A stretch of 64,000 nt of DNA. Origin: Arthrobacter_H rhombi (lineage in GTDB: Bacteria > Actinomycetota > Actinomycetes > Actinomycetales > Micrococcaceae). Of this stretch, positions 27,043-33,932 are shown piece after piece. A program made the translations under genes and the position numbers. Within the stretch, counting starts at the first letter, position 1; every line of letters begins with the position of its first letter. The DNA lies in the NCBI RefSeq assembly GCF_039526245.1, contig NZ_BAAAIV010000011.1, forward strand, positions 62,001 to 126,000. The letters run 5' to 3'. The notes below the pieces were generated by a model. The model searched no databases. It was not told the DNA's origin and saw only the letters and a program-made list of their open reading frames with translations.

Positions 27043-28026
27043 ATGGAAGAGATCCGCATCGAGGCCAACGGGAACATCGGACCCATCGATTCCTCGCGCA
27101 TTCCGCGCTTTGCCGGAGCGGCCACCTATGCGCGGCTGCCGCGCCTGGACCAGGTCGAGGCGGCGGGCATCAAGGTGGTCGGCGTGCCGTTCGACGCCGG
27201 CGTCTCCTACCGGCCCGGCGCCCGGTTCGGCTCCAACCATGTGCGTGAATCCTCGCGCCTGCTGCGGCCCTACAACCCGGCGATGGACATCTCCCCGTTC
27301 GAGAACGTCCAGGTCGCGGACGCCGGGGACATGGCGGTGAACCCGTTCAACATCGACGAGGCCATCGAGACCATCCAGCAGAACGCGCTGGACCTGACCG
27401 CCGACGGCTCCTCGCTGATGACCATCGGCGGGGACCACACCATCGCTTTGCCGCTGCTGCGTGCCGCCGCCGAGCGCGCCGGGGAGCCGGTGGCCATGCT
27501 GCACTTCGACGCCCACCTGGACACCTGGGACACCTACTTCGGCGCCGAATACACGCACGGGACCCCGTTCCGCCGGGCCGTGGAGGAGGGCATCCTCGAC
27601 ACCGAGGCCATCTCCCACGTCGGCACCCGCGGCCCGCTCTATGGCAAGAAGGACCTCGAGGACGACAAGCGCTTCGGGTTCGGGATCGTCACCTCCTCCG
27701 ACGTCTACTATCAGGGGGTGGCCGAGGTGGTCGCCAAGCTGCGCGACAGGATCGGGAACCGCCCGCTGTACATCTCGGTGGACATCGACGTGCTGGACCC
27801 CGCGCACGCTCCCGGCACCGGAACCCCCGAGGCCGGCGGCATCACCAGCCGCGAACTGCTGGAGATCCTGCGTGGCATGCGCGGGATGAACCTGATCGGC
27901 GCCGATCTGGTCGAGGTGGCCCCCGCCTACGACCACGCGGAGATGACCGGTGTCGCCGGCTCCCACGTCGCCTACGACCTGGTCTCGCTCATGGCCGACC
28001 GGCGCACCGCCGGGCAGGGGGCCTGA
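27043..28026 (+). CDS. speB: Ureohydrolase: agmatinase or guanidinobutyrase
   Basis: 327 residues, with all six manganese ligands of the arginase/agmatinase family: H132 (GGDHT), D156, H158 and D160 (HFDAHLD), D247 and D249 (SVDIDVLDP). The enzyme cleaves a guanidino group to give urea. Agmatinase, guanidinobutyrase and related ureohydrolases cannot be separated by eye; the coupled ThDP enzyme downstream favours 4-guanidinobutyrate as substrate (inference). The ATG has GAAGGGG six bases upstream. Its TGA overlaps the next ATG by one base (TGATG), so translation is coupled. The symbol is given for the family and is not a statement of substrate. Confidence 0.85.
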   Translation: MEEIRIEANGNIGPIDSSRIPRFAGAATYARLPRLDQVEAAGIKVVGVPFDAGVSYRPGARFGSNHVRESSRLLRPYNPAMDISPFENVQVADAGDMAVNPFNIDEAIETIQQNALDLTADGSSLMTIGGDHTIALPLLRAAAERAGEPVAMLHFDAHLDTWDTYFGAEYTHGTPFRRAVEEGILDTEAISHVGTRGPLYGKKDLEDDKRFGFGIVTSSDVYYQGVAEVVAKLRDRIGNRPLYISVDIDVLDPAHAPGTGTPEAGGITSRELLEILRGMRGMNLIGADLVEVAPAYDHAEMTGVAGSHVAYDLVSLMADRRTAGQGA

Positions 28027-29720
28027 TGTCCGCCCCCGCTCCGGCACCGTCGGCGCCGCGCAACGGCGGCGACCTGGCCATCGAGACGCTCTCGGCCCTC
28101 GGGGCGCGCACCGTGTTCGGGATCCCGGGCCAGCACGCCCTGGGGTTGTTCGACGCGCTCTCGCGCTCGGACCTGCACTTCGTCTCCTCCCGGGTGGAGA
28201 ACAACTCGGCGTTCGCCGCCGACGGCTACGCCCGGGCCACCGGCGAGGTCGGTGTCCTGTTCCTCTCCACCGGCCCCGGGGCGCTGACCTCGCTGGCCGG
28301 ACTGCAGGAGGCCTACGCCACCGGTGTGCCGATGGTCGTGCTGGCCAGCCAGATCCCGTTGGACGGGCTCGGTGCCCGGCGCAAGGGCATGCTGCACCAG
28401 CTCGATGACCAGAAGGCATCCGCGGCCAACGTCACCAAATCCCAGCGTACCGTCCACCACGCCTCCGGCATCCCCTCGGCCATCCAGGACGCCTGGGCCG
28501 ACGCGATCACCGTGCCGCAGGGTCCGGTCTGGGTCGAGGTGCCCCAGGACATCCTGCTCGCCGAGGTGTTCGTCCCGCCAGTGGTCGACGCGCTCGCCGA
28601 GGCGTACGAGCACCCGCCGCGGGTGGAACTCATCGAGGAGGCCGTGCGCTGGCTGGGCCAGGCCCGCCGCCCCGCGATCGTGGCCGGCGGAGGTGTCCGC
28701 CGGGCGGGCGCCCAGGCCGAGCTGCTGCGGGTGGCCGAACAGCTGCGCGCCCCGGTGATCTGCTCACCCGGCGGCAATGGGGCGTTCCCGTGGGAGCACC
28801 CGCTGAGCTTGCAGTCGTGGGTCGAGGACCGGCACACCACCGAGGTGCTCGAGGACGCCGACGTGCTGATCGTCATCGGTTCGGCGTTGGGGGAGGTCAC
28901 CTCCAACTACTTCACCCTCACCCCGCGCGGGCGCATGATCCAGATCGACGCCGAACCCCGCGTGCTCGAATCCAACAGCCCCGCACTGGGCATCCGGGCC
29001 GATGCCCGCGTGGCACTGGAATTCCTCTCCGACGCGTTGGATGCCCACCGGGCCCAGGACGACGCCGGTGCCCCGGACTGGCACGGGAAGTCGCCCGAAC
29101 AGGTGGTCGCCGAGACGCTGCACCAGGTCACCGCCCGGCTGGACGCGCAGGACCTGGCCAAGGAACGCCAGTTCATGGAGGACATCCGGGCGGCGGTCCC
29201 GGACACCATGCAGACCTACTGGGACATGACGATCGCCGCCTACTGGGGCTGGAGCTGCTGGGACTCCCGCGACGGGGAGTTCCATTCGGCCCAGGGCGCC
29301 GGCGGGCTCGGGTATGGGTTCCCGGCGGCCATCGGCGGGGCCGTGGGCCTGGCCGTGGCCGGCAAGACCGGGACCGAGGGGCGTGTGCTCGCCGTCTCCG
29401 GCGACGGGTCCTCGATGTACTCGATCGCCGAACTCGCCACCGCGAAGCAGCATCAGGCTGCCGTGACCTGGCTGATCGTCGATGACGGCGGCTATGGCAT
29501 CCTGCGCGAGTACATGGAGGGTGCGTTCGGCAAGGCGACGGCCACCGAGCTGGCCCGTCCCGACTTCGTGGCGTTGGCCGAATCGTTCGGCATCCCGGCA
29601 CGCGCCGTGGCACCGCAGGACATCAAGACGGCGCTGGAAGAGTCCTTCGCCGCCGACGGTCCCAACGTGGTGGTCGTGCAGACGCTGCTGAAGATGTTCG
29701 CCCCCACCCACCTGGGCTGA
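28026..29720 (+). CDS. Thiamine-diphosphate enzyme, probable 2-ketoarginine decarboxylase (AruI-like)
   Basis: 564 residues with the three-domain layout of the acetolactate synthase/decarboxylase family. The N-terminal PYR domain has the cofactor-activating Glu in SSRVENNSAFAADGYAR (E58); a central domain follows (about 205-340); the C-terminal PP domain has GDGSS (D460). The usual NN of the GDG-x26-NN motif is DD (D486, D487) in LIVDDGGYG, so the Mg ligand would be Asp. AruI, the 2-ketoarginine decarboxylase of the arginine transaminase pathway, has this length and family; pairing with a ureohydrolase is what that pathway needs after oxidation of 4-guanidinobutyraldehyde. No transaminase, arginine oxidase or aldehyde dehydrogenase is in the window, so the assignment stays an inference. 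Confidence 0.75.
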   Translation: MSAPAPAPSAPRNGGDLAIETLSALGARTVFGIPGQHALGLFDALSRSDLHFVSSRVENNSAFAADGYARATGEVGVLFLSTGPGALTSLAGLQEAYATGVPMVVLASQIPLDGLGARRKGMLHQLDDQKASAANVTKSQRTVHHASGIPSAIQDAWADAITVPQGPVWVEVPQDILLAEVFVPPVVDALAEAYEHPPRVELIEEAVRWLGQARRPAIVAGGGVRRAGAQAELLRVAEQLRAPVICSPGGNGAFPWEHPLSLQSWVEDRHTTEVLEDADVLIVIGSALGEVTSNYFTLTPRGRMIQIDAEPRVLESNSPALGIRADARVALEFLSDALDAHRAQDDAGAPDWHGKSPEQVVAETLHQVTARLDAQDLAKERQFMEDIRAAVPDTMQTYWDMTIAAYWGWSCWDSRDGEFHSAQGAGGLGYGFPAAIGGAVGLAVAGKTGTEGRVLAVSGDGSSMYSIAELATAKQHQAAVTWLIVDDGGYGILREYMEGAFGKATATELARPDFVALAESFGIPARAVAPQDIKTALEESFAADGPNVVVVQTLLKMFAPTHLG

Positions 29721-29735
29721 CGGGCGCGGCGGCGC

Positions 29736-30179
29736 TCAGTGGTCCGTGCCGTCGGCGCGGACCACCAGGACCGGGCAATGCGCCCGGGAGATGCAGGCCG
29801 AGCTGACCGAACCGAGCAGCAAACCGCCGAACCCGCCGCGTCCGCGACGGCCGACGATCAGCAGGTCCGCCGCACGGCTGGCCTCGATGAGGGCGGGCCG
29901 CGGATTGCCGCGGAGCAACCTGACGCTGAGGTGTCCGGGCACCTCGGGGCCAAAGGCGGTGGCGAGTGCCTCGTCGACGGTCTGCCGGACACGCTCCTCG
30001 AAATCGTCGATCCCCTGGACCTGGTATTCGGCCAGGATGGGCGGGGTGTCCCAACAAGCCGTCGCCTCGATGCGGGCGTTCAAGGGGCCGGCGATGCGCT
30101 CGGCCTGGCGCAGTGCCTCGACCGAGGAAGGGGACCCGTCGACCCCGACGATGAACAGCTTCTGCTCGTCCTGTCCCAT
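29736..30179 (-). CDS. Universal stress protein (UspA family)
   Basis: 147 residues. N-terminal IVGVDGSPSSVEALRQAERIA and C-terminal ATP-binding pattern GRRGRGGFGGLLLGSVSSACISRAHCPVLVVR, the G-2x-G-9x-G(S) signature of ATP-binding Usp proteins. These respond to starvation or stress. It converges on the ThDP enzyme gene with 15 bases between. Confidence 0.92.
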   Translation of the reverse strand: MGQDEQKLFIVGVDGSPSSVEALRQAERIAGPLNARIEATACWDTPPILAEYQVQGIDDFEERVRQTVDEALATAFGPEVPGHLSVRLLRGNPRPALIEASRAADLLIVGRRGRGGFGGLLLGSVSSACISRAHCPVLVVRADGTDH

Positions 30180-30221
30180 GGGGTACCTGGTCCTCTCGCC
30201 GCCAACGGGTGGTGACCTACA

Positions 30222-30809
30222 TCATAGCCGTGGATTCTGGCGGGCCCCGGTTCGGGCATCGACCGAGATGCCCAGCAGCAGCACCAACCCGGCGATGACC
30301 GCGGCGGCGGATGCCGCCACCGGTGTGATCGCCAGGCCGGCGGCCAACCCCAGCAAGCCGACGACGGCGAGGGCCGCTCCCAGGCGGGCGAAGACGGGGG
30401 CGCCGAAGGCCCGTGCATAGGGCAGGAAGTGCACCCCCACGGCCAGGACGATGACCGCAGGTTGCACCGATACCCGATCGAGGCCCGTCAGGATCCGGGA
30501 GCCCACGAACATGATGGCGAACATGCCGGCAAGGCCCGCCAGGTAGATCCACCCCGCAGAGCGTCCCGGGCGGGGAGGAGCGGGAAGCGCCCGCCGGGCC
30601 AGCAGTACCGTCCAACACCACACGGCCAGGGACACGCCGCCGGCAATGCCTGCCAGCGTCTTCCACGGCGCCGGCAATGCCGGTGCATTGGCCGTCACGA
30701 ACACCGTGCCGCCGACGGCGCCGATGACCGCGCCGACGAATGCGGGATGGCCGGGGCGCGAGATGCCGCGTGGAGCCGGCTTGCGGCTGGTTTCGAGGGT
30801 GTGGTCCAT
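30222..30809 (-). CDS. Predicted multi-pass membrane protein
   Basis: 195 residues with five or six hydrophobic segments (for example PAFVGAVIGAVGGTVFVTA, TLAGIAGGVSLAVWCWTVLL, WIYLAGLAGMFAIMFVGSRIL, VIVLAVGVHFLPYARAF, and LGAALAVVGLLGLAAGLAI/VIAGLVLLLGISV). Charged residues gather at the ends. No family motif that I recognise and no obvious link to its neighbours. Confidence 0.65.
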   Translation of the reverse strand: MDHTLETSRKPAPRGISRPGHPAFVGAVIGAVGGTVFVTANAPALPAPWKTLAGIAGGVSLAVWCWTVLLARRALPAPPRPGRSAGWIYLAGLAGMFAIMFVGSRILTGLDRVSVQPAVIVLAVGVHFLPYARAFGAPVFARLGAALAVVGLLGLAAGLAITPVAASAAAVIAGLVLLLGISVDARTGARQNPRL

Positions 30810-30903
30810 GCCTCCACGCTAGGGGCCCGTGGAAGCCCTCGACAGTGACATCCGTCAGGGATATGCCATGACGTTGCGCCGTCGCGGAGCGAAGGGCCAG
30901 TGC

Positions 30904-31809
30904 CTACCGCAGCACGACCGTGCGGTTCTCCAGCAGGAACACGCGTCCTTGGCAATGCCATTTCACCGCATTGGAGAGCGCCTTGCATTCGGTATCGCGG
31001 CCCGCTGCCACCAGATCGGACGGGGAGAACGTGTGGTCCACGTTCTGGACCTGCTGGGAGATGATCGGCCCCTCGTCCAGCTCGCTGTTGACGTAGTGCG
31101 CGGTGGCGCCCACGGTCTTCACCCCGCGGGCATGGGCCTGGTGGTAGGGCTTGGCGCCCTTGAAGGAGGGCAGGAACGAGTGGTGGATGTTGATCGTCTT
31201 GCCGGTGAGCTGGCGGCTGAGCTCGTCGGAGAGGATCTGCATGTAGCGGGCCAGGACCACCAGTTCCACGTCGTAGTCGTCCATGAGTTCCAGCAGCCGG
31301 GCCTCCGCCGCGGGTTTGGTGTCCGGGGTGACCGGGACGTGGTGGAAATCGATGCCGTGCCACTCCACCAGTGACTGGTGGTCTGTGTGGTTGGAGACCA
31401 CGGCGACGATGTCGATCGGCAGCTCGCCCATGCGGGAGCGGTAGAGCAGGTCGTTGAGGCAATGCCCGAACTTGGACACCATGACCAGCACGCGCCGCTT
31501 TTCGGTCGATGGGCGCAGGGTCCATTGCATCTCGTGCTCGTCGGCGAGCGGGGCAAAGGCATCGCGCAGGCGCTGCAGTTCCTCGGCGGCATCGTCGGCG
31601 ACCAAGTGGAAGTCCTCACCCGGGCGGGAGACGAAGTGGATGCGCATGAAGAACCGGCTGGAACCGAAATCGTCGAACTGGCGCAGTTCGTGGATGTCCC
31701 CGCCATGTTCGAGCAGGTACCCGGAGACCGCATGGACGATCCCGGGACGCTCGGGGCAGTCCAGGCTCAGGACGAATTCGTGGGCAGGGGATTCGGTGGC
31801 CGGTGCCAT
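30904..31809 (-). CDS. purU: Formyltetrahydrofolate deformylase
   Basis: 301 residues. An N-terminal ACT domain (FVLSLDCPERPGIVHAVSGYLLEHGGDI) is fused to a formyltransferase domain with catalytic NIHHSFLPSF (N207, H209, H210) and the active-site Asp in ELDEGPII. It hydrolyses 10-formyl-tetrahydrofolate to formate and tetrahydrofolate, returning free folate when C1 units from sarcosine accumulate. The start is ATG 31809 with TAGGAA five bases upstream. It is the last gene of the sox operon, 78 bases after sdaA; purU genes beside sarcosine or dimethylglycine oxidases are known in Arthrobacter. Confidence 0.95.
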   Translation of the reverse strand: MAPATESPAHEFVLSLDCPERPGIVHAVSGYLLEHGGDIHELRQFDDFGSSRFFMRIHFVSRPGEDFHLVADDAAEELQRLRDAFAPLADEHEMQWTLRPSTEKRRVLVMVSKFGHCLNDLLYRSRMGELPIDIVAVVSNHTDHQSLVEWHGIDFHHVPVTPDTKPAAEARLLELMDDYDVELVVLARYMQILSDELSRQLTGKTINIHHSFLPSFKGAKPYHQAHARGVKTVGATAHYVNSELDEGPIISQQVQNVDHTFSPSDLVAAGRDTECKALSNAVKWHCQGRVFLLENRTVVLR

Positions 31810-31887
31810 GGTTCCTACTTTCTGGGGTGATGACGGGGCACTGCGCCGGTGGTTTGGCCCTTCGAAAGCGGGCGGCACCACCGGTGA

Positions 31888-33288
31888 TCAGCATTCGATG
31901 ACATTCACGGCGAGTCCGCCGCGCGAGGTTTCCTTGTACTTGTCCTTCATATCAGCGCCGGTTTGGCGCATCGTCTCGATGGCCTGGTCTAGGGTGACGC
32001 GGTGTTCGCCGTCGCCATGACGGGCCAGCCGTGCCGCGTTGATGGCCTTGACCGAGGCGATGGCGTTGCGCTCGATGCACGGAATCTGCACGAGACCCCC
32101 GACTGGATCGCAGGTCAAGCCCAGATTATGTTCGATCCCGATTTCCGCGGCATTTTCAACCTGCGTTGGCGTGCCCCCCAAAACGGCGCAGATCCCGGCG
32201 GCTGCCATTGAACAAGCAGACCCGACTTCCCCCTGGCACCCGACTTCGGCACCGGAGATCGAGGCGTTCTCCTTGAACAGGATCCCGATGGCCGCGGCGG
32301 TGAGCAGGAAGGTGACGATGCCGTCGTCGTCGGCCCCGTCGATGAACCGTGCATAGAAGTGCAGGACAGCCGGGATGATGCCTGCGGCCCCGTTGGTGGG
32401 CGCCGTGACGATGCGTCCACCGGAGGCGTTCTCCTCGTTCACGGCCAGGGCATAGAGGTTCACCCATTCCATCGCCCACAGGGGGTCGGTGGGCTCGGCG
32501 CCCCCGGTACGAACCGTCGCTTCCTGGGCTCGCAGTTTCTGGCGTAGTTCCGGTGCCCGACGGCGGACCTTCAACCCACCGGGAAGGACGGCTTCGGTGC
32601 GGGTGCAGCCGTTTTCCACACATTCCTGCATTACTGACCAGATGTGCAGGAGGGCGGCGCGTGTTTCGGCCTCGGGCCGCCACGAGTTCTCGTTGGCCAT
32701 CATCAGCTCCGCGATGGACAGGCCCGTGGCCCGACACGCGGCGAGGAGTTCGCCGCCGGTGGTGAACGGATGAGGCAACGGCGTTTCGTCGGAGACCAGT
32801 TGGTCGGCTTCGGCGGAGACCTCGTCGACCACGAACCCACCGCCGATTGAGTAGTAGGTGCTCTGCCGGATCGTCGAACCGTCCGCCCCGAAGGCCTCGA
32901 ACACCATGCCGTTGGGGTGGGCAGGCAACGATTTGCGCCGGTGCAGCACCACATCGCGTTCATCGTTGAACTCGATGTCGGCGCCACCGTCCAAAGGCAG
33001 CCTGCCCTCGCGGATGCAGGAGGCGACCAGTTCGCCTGCGGTGCCGGTGTCGACAGTCGCCGGATCGTGGCCGGCCAGGCCGAGGATGACGGCCTGGTCG
33101 GAATGGTGTCCGATGCCCGTGGCCCCCAGCGATCCGAAGAGCTCCGCCTTGACCCGGGTGACCGAGCCGAGCAGGGCGTCCGCGGACAGCCCGGCGGTGA
33201 ACCGCCGGGCCGCCCGCATGGGACCGACCGTGTGGGAGGAGGACGGGCCTATCCCCACCGAGAACAGGTCCAGTGCGCTCAGTGCCAT
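31888..33288 (-). CDS. sdaA: L-serine ammonia-lyase, single-chain iron-sulfur type
   Basis: 466 residues. An N-terminal beta domain (SVGIGPSSSHTVGPMRAARRF) is fused to the alpha domain with the Fe-S cysteines in EVGCQGEVGSACSMAAAG and LTCDPVGGLVQIPCIERN. It converts serine to pyruvate and ammonia in the cytoplasm. The ATG at 33288 overlaps the soxG stop by one base (TGATG), so the open frame further upstream is irrelevant. In this operon it would drain the serine made from sarcosine-derived glycine by GlyA. Confidence 0.95.
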   Translation of the reverse strand: MALSALDLFSVGIGPSSSHTVGPMRAARRFTAGLSADALLGSVTRVKAELFGSLGATGIGHHSDQAVILGLAGHDPATVDTGTAGELVASCIREGRLPLDGGADIEFNDERDVVLHRRKSLPAHPNGMVFEAFGADGSTIRQSTYYSIGGGFVVDEVSAEADQLVSDETPLPHPFTTGGELLAACRATGLSIAELMMANENSWRPEAETRAALLHIWSVMQECVENGCTRTEAVLPGGLKVRRRAPELRQKLRAQEATVRTGGAEPTDPLWAMEWVNLYALAVNEENASGGRIVTAPTNGAAGIIPAVLHFYARFIDGADDDGIVTFLLTAAAIGILFKENASISGAEVGCQGEVGSACSMAAAGICAVLGGTPTQVENAAEIGIEHNLGLTCDPVGGLVQIPCIERNAIASVKAINAARLARHGDGEHRVTLDQAIETMRQTGADMKDKYKETSRGGLAVNVIEC

Positions 33289-33932
33289 CAGGCCACCTCG
33301 GCCGCCGCGAACTCGGCCATGGCGTCGAGCAGCCAGTGTGCTGCATAGTCGGCGAAGGAGGCCCGGGGCAGGATCCGGTAGGTGTCCTCCGTCGTCTTCC
33401 ACAGCAGCACGGGCACCGGGCCGAGCGCGGTGGAGACCGCGTGGCCGGGGCCGAACGCCGAGGGGTGCAGGTCGTAGTGGCACCCCTTCTCGAGGACGGC
33501 CCGGGCCGAGGGGCCCGAGAGCTCCAGGGTGGTCCGGTTCGCCGACAGGTCGATGACCGATCCGGGCAGCGCATCCTCCCCGGTTCCCAGGACCGCGGCA
33601 AGTGCCGTCGCATCGACGCTGTCCGGCGTGCCGATGAGCAGGAAATCGTCGGGAGCCAGCCACGCGATGGCCCGCTCCTCGGTCCCGCTGACCTGGCCGA
33701 CGCGCTGAGGCAGGCTGGTGCCCAGCGCTGCTTCCAGGGCCTGTGCCGACGGCGAGCCGGCTTCGGCGCGCAGGCCGATCTGGGTCAGGAACGGCAGTTC
33801 GCGCAGCGTGACGCCGCGGTCACCGGAAACGGAACCGGCTGCCATCTGCTCGGCGAGGTAGCCGACCGGGCTGGTGCGCAGGGCAGCGACCTCCTGGTTC
33901 ACGGCGGGTGCTTGCAGGGTGTTCTCAGCCAT
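33288..33932 (-). CDS. soxG: Sarcosine oxidase gamma subunit
   Basis: 214 residues, the usual size of SoxG, related to the GcvT fold (RELPFLTQIGLRAEAGSPSAQALEAALG..., SVIDLSANRTTLELSGPSARAVLEKGCHYDLHPSAFGPGHAVST). The ending pattern LLDAMAEFA is typical. It overlaps soxA by 8 bases (ATG 33932, soxA stop 33925-33927) and sdaA by 1 base, so all three are coupled. It is a structural subunit of the heterotetrameric enzyme near the folate site. Confidence 0.93.
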   Translation of the reverse strand: MAENTLQAPAVNQEVAALRTSPVGYLAEQMAAGSVSGDRGVTLRELPFLTQIGLRAEAGSPSAQALEAALGTSLPQRVGQVSGTEERAIAWLAPDDFLLIGTPDSVDATALAAVLGTGEDALPGSVIDLSANRTTLELSGPSARAVLEKGCHYDLHPSAFGPGHAVSTALGPVPVLLWKTTEDTYRILPRASFADYAAHWLLDAMAEFAAAEVA

